This document shows positions 8,882 to 17,660 of a stretch of DNA of 64,000 nt, piece after piece. Location: NCBI RefSeq assembly GCF_030817655.1, contig NZ_JAUSZM010000003.1, forward strand, positions 992,001-1,056,000, in the 5' to 3' direction. The DNA is from Streptomyces sp. V4I2 (lineage in GTDB: Bacteria > Actinomycetota > Actinomycetes > Streptomycetales > Streptomycetaceae). The notes under the pieces are model-generated. The model did no database searches. It was not told the origin of the DNA and saw only the letters and a program-made list of their open reading frames with translations. A program made the translations under genes and the position numbers. Every line of letters starts with the position of its first letter. The stretch's first letter is position 1.

Positions 8882-10093
8882 ATGACGTCATCGCCCGCAG
8901 ACAGCAGCCGCAGAATCGATCCGTTCCGCATCGACATCCCGCAGAGCGAGCTCGACGATCTCCACGAACGGCTCGACCGCGCCCGCTGGCCGGATGACCT
9001 GTCCGCCACGGGCTGGGCGTACGGCGTGCCGGCGGACTACCTGAGGGAGCTCGTCGAGCACTGGCGGCACTCCTACGACTGGCGCGCGGCCGAAGCGGAG
9101 CTCAACCAGTGGCCGCAGTTCACGACCGTCATCGACGGGGCGAGCATCCACTTCGCCCACATCCGTTCCCCCGAGCCCGACGCCACCCCACTGATCATCA
9201 CGCACGGCTGGCCGGGGTCGATCGTCGAATTCCTGGACATCGTGGGGCCGTTGACCGACCCGGCGGCCCATGGCGGCAACCAGGCCGACGCCTTCCACGT
9301 CGTGGTACCGGGCATTCCGGGATTCGGGCTGTCCGGACCGCCCGCGGACACCGGCTGGGAGGCGGGCCGGGTGGCACACGCGTGGGCCGAGCTGATGTCG
9401 CGGCTCGGCTACGAGCGGTTCGGCGCACAGGGCGGTGACTGGGGCGGGGCCATCTCCCGGGAGCTGGGCCGCGCCCACCCCGACCGCATCATCGGCGTCC
9501 ACCTCAACCTGCTGCCGGGCGCGGCGGCGACCCACGAACCGACCGCCGGGGAACTCGCCGCGCTCGGCCCGGAGGAGCGGAAGAACACGCTCGAGTCGTG
9601 GCGCCGATGGAGCGCGTTTACGAGCGAGGGCACCGGATATGCGATCTTGCACTCCACCCGGCCGCAGACCCTCGCCTACGCGCTCACCGACTCACCGGTC
9701 GGCCAACTCGCCTGGATCGTCGAGAAGTTCCAGGAGTGGACGGACTCGGACCTGAGGCCCGAGGAGGCCGTGGATCGGGACCGACTGCTCACCAACGTGA
9801 TGCTGTACTGGCTGACCGGGACCGCCGGTTCGGCCGCGCGGATCTACTACGAGCGCGGACACGCCAGGGGCGACCGGGTGGCCCGCCCCACCGAGCCGTC
9901 GACGGCGCCGACCGCCCTCGCCCTCTTCCCCGCCGAGATCCAGGTCCCCCTCCGGCACAAGGCGGAGCGCACCGAGAACATCGTGCGGTGGACGGAGTTC
10001 GACCGGGGCGGCCACTTCGCGGCGATGGAGGAGCCGGACCTGCTGGTGGGCGACGTGCGGGCGTTCTTCCGGCAGCTGCGCGAGAAGGGCTGA
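8882..10093 (+). CDS. Epoxide hydrolase (EHN-domain alpha/beta hydrolase)
   Basis: 403 residues. An N-terminal epoxide-hydrolase (EHN) domain (FRIDIPQSELDDLHERLDRARWP) precedes the alpha/beta-hydrolase core. The oxyanion motif is HGWPGS, the nucleophile Asp is in GGDWGG, and the catalytic His is in GGHFAAMEEPDLL. It should hydrolyse epoxides to diols in the cytosol. It is transcribed divergently from the VOC gene across 125 bases. No clear Shine-Dalgarno sequence precedes the ATG. Confidence 0.93.
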   Translation: MTSSPADSSRRIDPFRIDIPQSELDDLHERLDRARWPDDLSATGWAYGVPADYLRELVEHWRHSYDWRAAEAELNQWPQFTTVIDGASIHFAHIRSPEPDATPLIITHGWPGSIVEFLDIVGPLTDPAAHGGNQADAFHVVVPGIPGFGLSGPPADTGWEAGRVAHAWAELMSRLGYERFGAQGGDWGGAISRELGRAHPDRIIGVHLNLLPGAAATHEPTAGELAALGPEERKNTLESWRRWSAFTSEGTGYAILHSTRPQTLAYALTDSPVGQLAWIVEKFQEWTDSDLRPEEAVDRDRLLTNVMLYWLTGTAGSAARIYYERGHARGDRVARPTEPSTAPTALALFPAEIQVPLRHKAERTENIVRWTEFDRGGHFAAMEEPDLLVGDVRAFFRQLREKG

Positions 10094-10101
10094 GCGCCCG
10101 C

Positions 10102-10131
10102 TCTGCCCTCGGCGAATCTGCCACGGGCAGA
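10102..10131 (+). promoter_or_regulatory. Two tandem PopR-type boxes upstream of clpP3
   Basis: TCTGCC-ACG-GGCAGA at 10117-10131 is a perfect dyad. The preceding TCTGCC-CTC-GGCGAA at 10102-10116 is a weaker tandem copy. As I recall it, the PopR site described in S. lividans is TTCTGCC-N3-GGCAGAA, present as repeats before clpP3. A TATCGT at 10147-10152 could be the -10 element. Sequence match is direct; binding is inferred. Confidence 0.75.
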
Positions 10132-10203
10132 GAAAGCAGTGAAGAGTATCGTCCGAGGTCAAGAGTGGAGTGGACGGCATCCCCGCCACCACGAGGAGAA
10201 CCG

Positions 10204-10842
10204 ATGACTCCACGCACCATGCTCGCTCCGCGGGCCGAGGAGGGCGACACCGCGCCCACGCGCTTCGACGACCACCTGGCCGCCCAGTTGCTCGCACAGC
10301 GCATCGTCCTGCTGGGCACCCAGGTCGACGAGGTCTCCGCGAACCGGGTCTGCGCCCAGCTGCTGATCCTGTCCGCGGAGGACCCGCGCACCGACATCAG
10401 CCTGTACGTCAACAGCCCGGGCGGTTCCGTGCACGCGGGCCTGGCCATCTACGACACGATGCGGCTGATCCCGAACGACGTGTCCACACTCGCCATGGGC
10501 TTCGCCGCGAGCATGGGCCAGTTCCTGCTGAGTGTGGGCACCCCCGGCAAGCGCTACGCGCTCCCCAACGCGCGCATCATGATGCACCAGCCGTCGGCGG
10601 GCATCGGCGGCACCACCGCGGACATCGAGATCCAGGCGGAGAACCTGGAGCAACTGAAGCGGACCATGGAGCGGATCACCGCGGAGCACACCGGGCAGAG
10701 CCCGGAGACCATCTCCCGGGACGGCGACCGCGACCGCTGGTTCACGGCCGAGCAGGCCAGGGAGTACGGCATGGTCGACCGGGTCGTGGAGTCCTTCGCG
10801 GACGTCCGCCCGGGCGCCTCGAAGCGACGGATGGGGCTGTGA
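10204..10842 (+). CDS. clpP3: ATP-dependent Clp protease proteolytic subunit, ClpP3-like
   Basis: 212 residues from ATG 10204 with GAGGAGAACC upstream. The catalytic triad is intact: Ser in [11 protein letters not shown], His in [11 protein letters not shown] and Asp in ISRDGDRDR. The substrate-handle motif [19 protein letters not shown] is typical. It forms the first gene of a clpP3-clpP4 pair, separated from the second by two bases. In Streptomyces this second ClpP pair is induced when ClpP1/P2 function fails, through PopR. The nearby boxes and regulator support that identity. Confidence 0.92.
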   Translation: MTPRTMLAPRAEEGDTAPTRFDDHLAAQLLAQRIVLLGTQVDEVSANRVCAQLLILSAEDPRTDISLYVNSPGGSVHAGLAIYDTMRLIPNDVSTLAMGFAASMGQFLLSVGTPGKRYALPNARIMMHQPSAGIGGTTADIEIQAENLEQLKRTMERITAEHTGQSPETISRDGDRDRWFTAEQAREYGMVDRVVESFADVRPGASKRRMGL

Positions 10843-10844
10843 CA

Positions 10845-11447
10845 ATGGGGACCTACACGATTCCGAACGTCGTCGAGCGGACCCCGCAGGGCGAGCGGTC
10901 CTACGACGTCTTCAGCCGGCTGCTGTCGGAACGGATCATCTTCCTCGGCACCGAGATCGACGACGGCGTGGCGAACGTCGTCATCGCGCAACTCCTCCAT
11001 CTGGAGTCGTCGGCCCCGGAGAACGAGATCGCGATCTACATCAACTCCCCCGGCGGCTCGTTCACTTCGCTGATGGCGATCTACGACACGATGACGTACG
11101 TCCAGGCGCCGATCTCCACCGTCTGCGTCGGCCAGGCGGCCTCCACGGCGGCCGTACTGCTGGCCGGCGGGGATCCCGGGCGGCGGATCGTCCTCGAGCA
11201 CGCACGCGTACTGCTCGGGCAGCCGGCCAGCGGCGGACAGCGGGGCACGGTGTCCGATCTCGCGCTCCAGGCCAAGGAGATGGTGCGGATCCGCTCCCAG
11301 GTGGAGGAGGTCCTGGCGCGGCACACGCACCACGACATCGCGAAGCTGCGCGCGGACATGGACCGCGACAAGGTGTTCACCGCCGAGGAGGCGGTGGCGT
11401 ACGGGCTCGCCGACCAGGTGCTGAGCCGGCGCCTCGTGACGGTCTGA
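10845..11447 (+). CDS. clpP4: Clp protease proteolytic subunit ClpP4-like, catalytic His replaced by Gly
   Basis: 200 residues from ATG 10845. The ClpP fold is clear: [19 protein letters not shown], nucleophile Ser in [11 protein letters not shown], acidic residue in [15 protein letters not shown]. Where ClpP has a catalytic His (MMHQP in the neighbour), this protein reads [12 protein letters not shown], with Gly in its place (codons CTG CTC GGG CAG CCG). It is probably catalytically impaired on its own and works as a structural partner ring with ClpP3, comparable in principle to ClpR subunits of plastids and cyanobacteria. Co-transcribed with clpP3. Confidence 0.9.
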   Translation: MGTYTIPNVVERTPQGERSYDVFSRLLSERIIFLGTEIDDGVANVVIAQLLHLESSAPENEIAIYINSPGGSFTSLMAIYDTMTYVQAPISTVCVGQAASTAAVLLAGGDPGRRIVLEHARVLLGQPASGGQRGTVSDLALQAKEMVRIRSQVEEVLARHTHHDIAKLRADMDRDKVFTAEEAVAYGLADQVLSRRLVTV

Positions 11448-11467
11448 GGCGCCGGCCGCGGGGTTCG

Positions 11468-11893
11468 TCAGGCGGCCAGGCAGAGCCCGTTGTACGGCGC
11501 CGTGGAGCGGCCGTGGCTCCTGACGGACCGGGGCGTCGTCCGCCGGACGAGCTCGCCCTGCGCCAGGGACAGCAGGTCGCCGAGGCCCAGGCCCAGGGCG
11601 CCGGCGGCGGCCGCGAGGACCTCCGAGGAGGCCTCCTTGCGGCCGCGCTCCACCTCGGAGAGGTACGGCATGGAAATCCTGGCCGTATCGGCGACGTCCT
11701 TGAGCGTGCGTTCCTGGGCGAGGCGTTCGCGCCGCAGGACGTCTCCGACGAGGTCGCGCAGGAGGGGTTCCTTGGCGGCGGGCTCGGGAGGGGCGGTGAC
11801 GGGGCGTTCGGACACTGGGCCGGTGGTCCCGGGGCGCGCGGCGGGCGGGCGCAGGGGGATCACGCGGGCTTGGTTCGGCGCTTGGCTGCTCAC
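11468..11893 (-). CDS. popR: XRE-family regulator, PopR/ClgR-like
   Basis: 141 residues. After a Pro-rich, disordered N-terminus (1-40) comes a Cro/C1-type helix-turn-helix: LLRDLVGDVLRRERLAQERTLKDVADTARISMPYLSEVERGRKEASSEVL. This matches the ClgR/PopR family of clp activators. The C-terminus ends LCLAA; the extreme C-terminal residues of PopR are reported to matter for its degradation by ClpP. The gene converges on clpP4 with 20 bases between stops. The GTG start at 11893 has AGAGG only two bases away, so an internal start is possible. Confidence 0.82.
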   Translation of the reverse strand: MSSQAPNQARVIPLRPPAARPGTTGPVSERPVTAPPEPAAKEPLLRDLVGDVLRRERLAQERTLKDVADTARISMPYLSEVERGRKEASSEVLAAAAGALGLGLGDLLSLAQGELVRRTTPRSVRSHGRSTAPYNGLCLAA

Positions 11894-11937
11894 CTCTTCA
11901 GACTAGATTTCCTGGACGCCAGGGGAAGAGGTCGGCA

Positions 11938-11954
11938 TTCTGCCCTGGGTGGAA
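11938..11954 (-). promoter_or_regulatory. PopR-like box upstream of popR
   Basis: TTCTGCC-CTG-GGTGGAA matches one half of the PopR consensus perfectly and the other half at 5 of 7 positions. It lies 45-61 bases upstream of the popR start, between popR and the divergent methyltransferase gene. This suggests autoregulation, inferred from sequence only. Confidence 0.5.
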
Positions 11955-11981
11955 TCGCGGCGGCCGAGGGGCGTGGGAACA

Positions 11982-12755
11982 GTGCTACGAGAAACGTTCA
12001 ACGAGGTCGCGGAGCTGTACGACCGGGCGCGGCCCCGCTATCCCCGCGCCCTCGTCGACGAGTTGGCGCGCGCAGCGGGCCTCGGGCCGGACAGCCGGGT
12101 CCTGGAGGTGGCTCCGGGGACCGGCCAACTCACCGTCCCGCTGGCGGAGTTCGGCTGCCGGGTCACGGGAGTGGAGCTCGGGCCCGCCATGGCGGCCGTG
12201 GCCCGGCGGCGGCTGCGGGAATTTCCGCTGGCCGACGTGGAGGTGGCGGACTTCGAGCACTGGCCGCTGCCGCCCCGGCCGTTCGACCTGGTGGTGTGCG
12301 CCACCGCGTTCCACTGGCTCGATCCGGCCGTGCGCCTGCGGAAGCCGGCGGACGCGCTGCGCCCCGGAGGCCGGCTCGCGGTCGTCACCACCGAGCACGT
12401 GGCGGGCGGCAGCACGGACTTCTTCGCGCAGGCCCAGCGCTGCTACGAACGCTGGGACCCGGCCACCCCGCCCGGACTGCGACTCCAGGACGAGTCGGAG
12501 ATCGCCACGGACACGGCAGAGTGGGAACGCGGCGGGCGCTTCGGGAACGTCGTGGCCACCCGATACCTCCAGGACATCACGTACTCCGCCGACGGGTACG
12601 TCGACGTGCTGCTCACCTACTCGGGCCACCGCGCGCTCGACGAGGCCCGTCGGGGCGGCCTCCTGACCTGTATCCGGGACTTGATCGAAAGCCGGCACGG
12701 CGGCAGCGTCACCAAGCGCTACCTGCACGAGCTGATCGTCGCCACCCGTACCTGA
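11982..12755 (+). CDS. Class I SAM-dependent methyltransferase
   Basis: 257 residues from GTG 11982. Motif I is VLEVAPGTGQLTVPLAE, followed by the acidic ribose-binding segment VTGVELGPAMAAVA and motif II FDLVVCATAFHWLDP. The opening RETFNEVAELYDRARPRYP is the usual start of this subfamily, which is why I favour this GTG over the longer frame from 11949. The substrate is unknown. It is divergent from popR, and the PopR-like box lies just upstream of it too. Confidence 0.82.
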   Translation: MLRETFNEVAELYDRARPRYPRALVDELARAAGLGPDSRVLEVAPGTGQLTVPLAEFGCRVTGVELGPAMAAVARRRLREFPLADVEVADFEHWPLPPRPFDLVVCATAFHWLDPAVRLRKPADALRPGGRLAVVTTEHVAGGSTDFFAQAQRCYERWDPATPPGLRLQDESEIATDTAEWERGGRFGNVVATRYLQDITYSADGYVDVLLTYSGHRALDEARRGGLLTCIRDLIESRHGGSVTKRYLHELIVATRT

Positions 12756-12976
12756 GCGGAATCCGCGGCCGCACCGCCACCGGTTTTTCGCCGCATGGAC
12801 ACAGAACAGGCATGCGCCGTCACAGCCCGGGTACGTGCCAGGAAGGACCTGCTCGGCGGTCGGCGTGCATACGTCGCCGCTGTCCGGGTACCCGCAGCCG
12901 ACGAGCGCTGAGCAGGAACCGAGACAACCGAGGCCGAAGAGGCAGACGTCGAGCCGTGACTTTCGTGGGAGAGGTA

Positions 12977-13867
12977 ATGGACACCGCCGTGATCCGGTCG
13001 GAGGCACAGGTCGTCGAGGAGACCGCCGGGACCAGGACGACGGGTGACGGACCGCTGCCGGGAGTCGAGAATCCGCGGACCGTTGCTCCGCGCGACGCGC
13101 GAGAGCTGTCCCGCCAGTTCTTCCAGCGCCTGACCGAACTTGAGGAAGGCACGCACGAATACCAGTACGCACGGAACACCCTCATTGAGATGAACATGTC
13201 CCTCGTGCGCTTCGCGGCCGGCCGGTTCCGCGGCCGCGGGGACGACATGGAGGACATCGTCCAGACCGGGATGATCGGTCTGATCAAGGCCATCGACCGC
13301 TTCGAACTGGCGCGTGAGGTCGAGTTCACGTCGTTCGCGCTGCCCTACATCGTGGGTGAGATCAAGCGGTTCTTCCGTGACACCACCTGGGCGGTGCACG
13401 TGCCGCGCCGGCTCCAGGAGCTGCGCGTGGAGCTGGCCAAGGCCCGCGAGGAACTCGCCAGCCGCCTGGACCGCGACCCGACCGTCGCCGAGCTCGCCAC
13501 ACTGATGAACATCGCCGAGAACGAGGTCGTCGAGGCGCAGATCGCCTCCAACGGCTACAACTCCTCCTCCTTGGACGCCGCGCTGACGGGCGACGGCCCC
13601 GAGGGCGGCGAGTCGGTCCTCGCCGACTTCATCGGCGTGGAGGAGGACGGGCTGCGGCTCGTGGAGGACTTCCAGTCGCTGGCTCCGCTCATGGCGGAAC
13701 TGAGCGAACGCGACCGGCAGATCCTCCACATGCGGTTCGTGGAGGAGGCCACCCAGGCGGAGATCGGCGAACGCCTCGGCTGCTCCCAGATGCATGTGTC
13801 GCGGCTGATCAAGCGGATCATCATGCGGCTGCGCCAGGGCATGCTGGGGGAGCTGGGCTGCGCCTGA
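12977..13867 (+). CDS. RNA polymerase sigma factor, SigB/SigF/SigG subfamily
   Basis: 296 residues from ATG 12977 with GGGAGAGG upstream. Region 2 reads RNTLIEMNMSLVRFAAGRF, followed by MEDIVQTGMIGLIKAIDRFE and FTSFALPYIVGEIKRFFRD. Region 3 is VHVPRRLQELRVEL, and region 4 is LSERDRQILHMRFVEEATQAEIGERLGCSQMHVSRLIK. Streptomyces carry several such stress and differentiation sigma factors, controlled by RsbW-type antisigma kinases; one candidate faces it at 13967-14422. I cannot tell which paralogue it is. The 221-base region upstream (12756-12976) holds no gene and no promoter I can defend. Confidence 0.93.
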   Translation: MDTAVIRSEAQVVEETAGTRTTGDGPLPGVENPRTVAPRDARELSRQFFQRLTELEEGTHEYQYARNTLIEMNMSLVRFAAGRFRGRGDDMEDIVQTGMIGLIKAIDRFELAREVEFTSFALPYIVGEIKRFFRDTTWAVHVPRRLQELRVELAKAREELASRLDRDPTVAELATLMNIAENEVVEAQIASNGYNSSSLDAALTGDGPEGGESVLADFIGVEEDGLRLVEDFQSLAPLMAELSERDRQILHMRFVEEATQAEIGERLGCSQMHVSRLIKRIIMRLRQGMLGELGCA

Positions 13868-13886
13868 CCCGAACACACACCGCGCA

Positions 13887-13942
13887 GCGGGTGCCGCCCC
13901 ACAGGCAGGAATCACAGGAATCAGGAGTGGAGCGGCACCCGC
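13887..13942. terminator. Inverted repeat between the convergent sigma and antisigma genes
   Basis: GCGGGTGCCGC (13887-13897) and its exact complement (13932-13942) form an 11-bp stem around a 34-base loop, midway between two convergent genes. A bidirectional terminator is the simplest reading. Confidence 0.5.
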
Positions 13943-13966
13943 GACGGGCGGCTCAGGCCCAGTGCG

Positions 13967-14422
13967 TCACTCCGTACCCAGGTCCACGACGGCGCGTACG
14001 CGTTTGCCGACCGGCACCCGTTCGAAGGCGAGGTCGGTCGCGAGCACGTGGACTATCTCCAGGCCGTGCCGGCCGACGCGTTCGGGATCCTTGGGGAAAC
14101 GCCGGGGCAGCGCGGCGCTGCTGTCGTAGACGATCACCGCCACCGCCGCGTCCGTGCCCTCCAGCTCCAGGATGTACGGCCCGTTGCTGTGCCGGTCGGC
14201 GTTGGTGACCAGTTCGCTCACCACGAGGAGCACCGCGTCCTCGGCCCGGCTCTCGACCTCGGCGCACCACTCGGTCCTGAGCTGCTCGATGAAGCCCGCG
14301 GCGAAGGACCTCGCCTCGGCTATGCAACCCGGTTCGCCCGTGTAGTGCGCCGCCCGCCGTAGCGGTTCCACGGGCACGTCGAAACCAGTCGGTACCACTG
14401 CCCCGTCCAGATGCTCGATCAT
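13967..14422 (-). CDS. ATP-binding antisigma factor-like protein (RsbW/HATPase family)
   Basis: 151 residues. The GHKL ATPase motifs are present: the N-box ELVTNADRHSNG, the G1-like VYDSSAALPRRF and GRHGLEIVHVLA. This is the small single-domain type that binds and phosphorylates anti-antisigma factors or sequesters sigma factors. It faces the SigB-type sigma gene tail to tail, so a functional pairing is possible but not proven, since Streptomyces has dozens of such kinases. Confidence 0.88.
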   Translation of the reverse strand: MIEHLDGAVVPTGFDVPVEPLRRAAHYTGEPGCIAEARSFAAGFIEQLRTEWCAEVESRAEDAVLLVVSELVTNADRHSNGPYILELEGTDAAVAVIVYDSSAALPRRFPKDPERVGRHGLEIVHVLATDLAFERVPVGKRVRAVVDLGTE

Positions 14423-14590
14423 GCGTTTCTCTCTCGGAAGCCGGACTGGCCGGACGCTGCTGCACCAGTGCTCGTACCCCGAGCCGCGCTCCGCAGTCCC
14501 CCAGCCCCCGTGACGGCGCTTACGCCCTCGTCGAACAACCCGGACGGGTCACAGCGCCGGGAAGGTCGTAGCCGATCCGAGGGACGCGGG

Positions 14591-15757
14591 CTATGTCGTC
14601 GAGTCGGAGGTCAGAGGGGGCGGCGGAGGCGAGGACTCGGGCGACGGCGGCTCGGTCGTGTCCGGGTCGAGCGTGGGCGGCTCGGAGCTCGACGGCGAGG
14701 ACGGGGCGGTCGACGTCGAAGTGGCCGGGCACGGAGTCTCATCACCGGTGGGCGTCCGCGTACTGCCGGCGGAGAGGGAGACGCACGGCTCCGGGGAGCC
14801 GGTCGTCGGGGACGTCGGCGTGGACACGCTCACCGACGGAGTGGGGTGGCGCGCCGGCGGGTCCGTCTTCTTGTCCTTCTCCCCGGTGTCGCCGCGGTGC
14901 CGGGCGAACCAGTCGCCGCGGTCGGGGTCGTAGACCACGAAGGTGTTGACGACCCGCGCCGAGGGGGCGACCACGACCACGTTCGAGGGCTGGTACGACG
15001 GCCAGGAGTCGCCGGTGCGGCGGAGCGTGGTCTGCTGCGCGACGGGCGGGGTGAGCGGGTTGCCGCATGCGCAGCGGACCCGGGGCACTCCGTGGCCGTC
15101 GACGAGGACGGCGGTGCCGGACTGCAGGACCGCCTGGTAGCTGGTCGCGGCGCCGTCGCGGTAGCCGTGGTTGGTGACGCGGGTGTCCATGCGCAGTTGC
15201 AGGGGGGTGAGGGAGCGGAGGTGGGCCGGGACCTCGGCCGGGTCGACGCCGGCGACAGAGGCGAACGCCCGGTTCTTCTCCGGGGCCCCCTTCAGGGCGG
15301 TGATCTGCTTCTCCACGTCGCAGCTGGCGACCTTGCGGGTGCCGCCGTAGAGGCCGGGAGCCCCGCCGTCGACGCCGCGCACCGCATTGGCGGGGGCCGA
15401 CTCGGTGGTCGGGGAGGCCGAGAGCGGTGGGGCGGAGCTGTCCGTCGCCGTGGACTCGGTGAAGGGGTCGGGGCCGGACTTGCCGGCGGCCTGCAGGAAG
15501 ACCTCGCCGCCCTTGGCCGAGCCGCCGCCGTCGGACCGGGTGAAGACGACGGTGAGGACCACGGCGGCCACGACCAGGGCGGCGAGGATCGCGACCCGCG
15601 GGACCGACCGCCACCAGGGGCGGCCCGGTTCCGGCGCGTGGGCTCCGCCGCTGCCCGGAGGCTGTGAGGGCGGGCCCGAGGGCGGCTGGGAGGGACCCGA
15701 CAGCGGGCCGGAGGGAGGTCCTGTGGGACGGCCGGAGGACGGCGGTTCGACTCTCAC
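14591..15757 (-). CDS. DUF6777-domain membrane-anchored protein
   Basis: 388 residues from GTG 15757 (AAGAAG upstream). An N-terminal Pro/Gly-rich cytosolic segment precedes one transmembrane helix (VAILAALVVAAVVLTVVF). The extracellular domain has Cys residues in VASCDVEKQ and RVRCACGNPLTPP, and a long Ser/Thr/Pro-rich tail follows. The ordered part matches what is annotated DUF6777 in actinobacteria. Function unknown; the topology suggests a cell-wall-facing domain on a low-complexity stalk. It is divergent from the streptophobe gene. The 168-base stretch from 14423 to 14590 downstream contains nothing I recognise. Confidence 0.75.
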   Translation of the reverse strand: MRVEPPSSGRPTGPPSGPLSGPSQPPSGPPSQPPGSGGAHAPEPGRPWWRSVPRVAILAALVVAAVVLTVVFTRSDGGGSAKGGEVFLQAAGKSGPDPFTESTATDSSAPPLSASPTTESAPANAVRGVDGGAPGLYGGTRKVASCDVEKQITALKGAPEKNRAFASVAGVDPAEVPAHLRSLTPLQLRMDTRVTNHGYRDGAATSYQAVLQSGTAVLVDGHGVPRVRCACGNPLTPPVAQQTTLRRTGDSWPSYQPSNVVVVAPSARVVNTFVVYDPDRGDWFARHRGDTGEKDKKTDPPARHPTPSVSVSTPTSPTTGSPEPCVSLSAGSTRTPTGDETPCPATSTSTAPSSPSSSEPPTLDPDTTEPPSPESSPPPPPLTSDSTT

Positions 15758-15918
15758 GAGCTCTTCTTCCCTACGAGGATTTCCAGCGGCTTTATCAGGT
15801 TTTCGCAGCTGATTTCCGCAACATCCCCATTGTGTGCTCCGATCCCGTGCCTCCCGCAAGCCGACGCGGACGGCCCTCCCGGCAGGCGCGTCCCCCGGGC
15901 GCTGCTTAGCGTGGCAGG

Positions 15919-17199
15919 GTGAGTGTCCGAACCCGCTCCGACCAGGCAGTCCTCGCCCGCCACGGCTGGGTGCAGGCGGTGGCCACGGTCCTGGGCGCGC
16001 TGATCGCCATGGGGGTGGTCGCCGCGCTGGGGCTGTGGGCGGCCGGTGCGGCGGACCTTCCGGACAACGCGTTCCCCCGGGTGGTGGCGGCGACCGTCGT
16101 CACGGCCGTCGGCGGCACGATCGAGCTGTCGGGGAACGCCGGCGGGCTCGCCGACACGAACGCGGGACTCACCGTGATTCCGCTCTCGGTCACGCTCGTC
16201 GGGGCGCTGGCGCTCGGCGCGGGCTTTCTGCGGCCGCTGCGGCACCGGGCGGTCACGGGTGCCGGGGAACTGGCCGGGTGGGCGGCGCGGATCGCCGTAC
16301 TGTGGCTGCTCGCGCTTCTGGGGCTGGCTCTGGCGGCCCGCCAGACGTTCCGGCTCTCCCTCGGGGAGGGCACGCTGAGCGATCTCGGCGAGCTGTTCGG
16401 TGTGTCGCCGGAGGTCGGTTTCACCACGGACGTGATCCCGACCCTGTTCTTCGGTCTGCTGTGGCTGGCGGGAGTGCTGGTGGTGGCCCTGGCGGTCTCG
16501 CGCGGGGCGCCACTGCCGGCCCGGCTGCTGCGGTTCCAGGCGTCGGTGCGGCCGGCCGCGTACGCCATGGTCGTGCTGCTGCTCGCGTACGTCGTCCTCG
16601 GCGTCCTCATCGCCCTCGTCGTCGCGGCGACGCGGGGCCATGCGCCTGAGACGCTCGCGGTGATCCTGCTCGGCATGCCCAACCTGGTGTGGCTCACCCT
16701 CACGATCGGCCTCGGCGCCACCTGGAACGGCCGGGTGGAAGGGCCCTTCGGGCTGCCCATGCCGCACGTGCTCGACGAGGTGCTGCGCTCCTCGGACACC
16801 GCCACGCTCGATCTGAGCACGCTCGCCGAGCACGACGGCAGGGTGTGGTGGCTCGTCGTCGTGGACGCCGTGCTGCTGCTGGCCGCCGCCTTCGTCATGG
16901 CGGCCCGCTCACCGGCCCGGATGCGCGCCTGGCAGCACGCCGTGCACATGGCGGTCGCCCTCGCGCTCACGGTGCTCATGATCTGCCTCGTCGGCCGCAT
17001 CTCCGCGCACTACGGCCTGTCCGTCCTCGGCATCGGCGACCTGGGCGGCGACTTGGGCGGCGACCTGTTCCTGAAACCCGAACTGTGGTCGGCGGTCGGC
17101 CTGGCCCTGCTGTGGGGGCTGGTCACCGGCTTCCTGGGCGCGCTGCTGGCCAGGCCGGTACGGCGGCGGGGCGCGGCCGGAAACGGCCGGCAGCGGTGA
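15919..17199 (+). CDS. Streptophobe-family polytopic membrane protein
   Basis: 426 residues, GTG start at 15919 preceded by GGCAGGGT. About ten hydrophobic segments, for example AVATVLGALIAMGVVAALGLW, AVLWLLALLGLALAA and AYAMVVLLLAYVVLGVLIALV. The block VVAATVVTAVGGTIELSGNAGG is typical of the family named streptophobe in Streptomyces annotation. Role unknown; it is usually found beside regulatory and cell-envelope genes, as here. Divergent from the DUF6777 gene. Confidence 0.78.
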   Translation: MSVRTRSDQAVLARHGWVQAVATVLGALIAMGVVAALGLWAAGAADLPDNAFPRVVAATVVTAVGGTIELSGNAGGLADTNAGLTVIPLSVTLVGALALGAGFLRPLRHRAVTGAGELAGWAARIAVLWLLALLGLALAARQTFRLSLGEGTLSDLGELFGVSPEVGFTTDVIPTLFFGLLWLAGVLVVALAVSRGAPLPARLLRFQASVRPAAYAMVVLLLAYVVLGVLIALVVAATRGHAPETLAVILLGMPNLVWLTLTIGLGATWNGRVEGPFGLPMPHVLDEVLRSSDTATLDLSTLAEHDGRVWWLVVVDAVLLLAAAFVMAARSPARMRAWQHAVHMAVALALTVLMICLVGRISAHYGLSVLGIGDLGGDLGGDLFLKPELWSAVGLALLWGLVTGFLGALLARPVRRRGAAGNGRQR

Positions 17200-17242
17200 C
17201 GTCGGGCATGGGAAGGTGCGTGCAGTCGAAGAAGGGCAGGAC

Positions 17243-17656
17243 ATGAAACTGGCACTCGAAGACCGCCTGGCGGTCACCGAGTTGATCAGCCTGTACGGGC
17301 ACCTGGTAGACGCCGGGGAACTGGACCGCTGGGCCGAGGTCTTCACGCCGGACGTCGTCTACGACGTGTCGGACTTCGGCCAGGGCCGGCTCACCGGGCT
17401 CGCCGCCCTCACCGAGGCGGCCCTGGCCCAGGGCGCGGCGAATCCCGTCGCACACCACATCACCAACGTGGTGATCGAGGAGGCGACCGACGACCGGGTG
17501 CGGGCCCGGTCCAAGGGGCTCGGTGTCATGGCGGACGGCTCGTGCGGGTCCGCGACGTACGAGGACACCGTGGTGCGGGTCGGCGACGGCTGGCGCATCT
17601 CCCACCGCAGAGTGCTGGCGCGGCGCGTACCGCTGAACGGTCTGGGCCAGGGCTGA
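17243..17656 (+). CDS. NTF2-like / SnoaL-like protein
   Basis: 137 residues from ATG 17243, with AAGGGCAGG before it. The opening LALEDRLAVTELISLYGHLVDAGELDRWAEVFTPDVVYDVS is the classic start of the SnoaL-like NTF2 fold, a cone-shaped pocket used by dehydratases, isomerases and binding proteins. Catalytic residues cannot be assigned. It lies 43 bases after the streptophobe gene and ends four bases before the convergent kinase gene. Confidence 0.85.
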   Translation: MKLALEDRLAVTELISLYGHLVDAGELDRWAEVFTPDVVYDVSDFGQGRLTGLAALTEAALAQGAANPVAHHITNVVIEEATDDRVRARSKGLGVMADGSCGSATYEDTVVRVGDGWRISHRRVLARRVPLNGLGQG

Positions 17657-17660
17657 GCGC

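Noticed and set aside
8882..8902. Leaderless start of the epoxide hydrolase
   Set aside because: There is no ribosome site, but I also see no -10 element at the right distance, so leaderless translation is not supported.
11968..12760. Methyltransferase as a PopR-regulated gene
   Set aside because: The nearby box is imperfect and better placed for popR; kept only as a possibility under the PopR finding.
12756..12976. SigB-type promoter (GTTT/GGGTA) before the sigma gene
   Set aside because: Both words occur, but their spacing is about 45 bases, far from the 14-17 needed.
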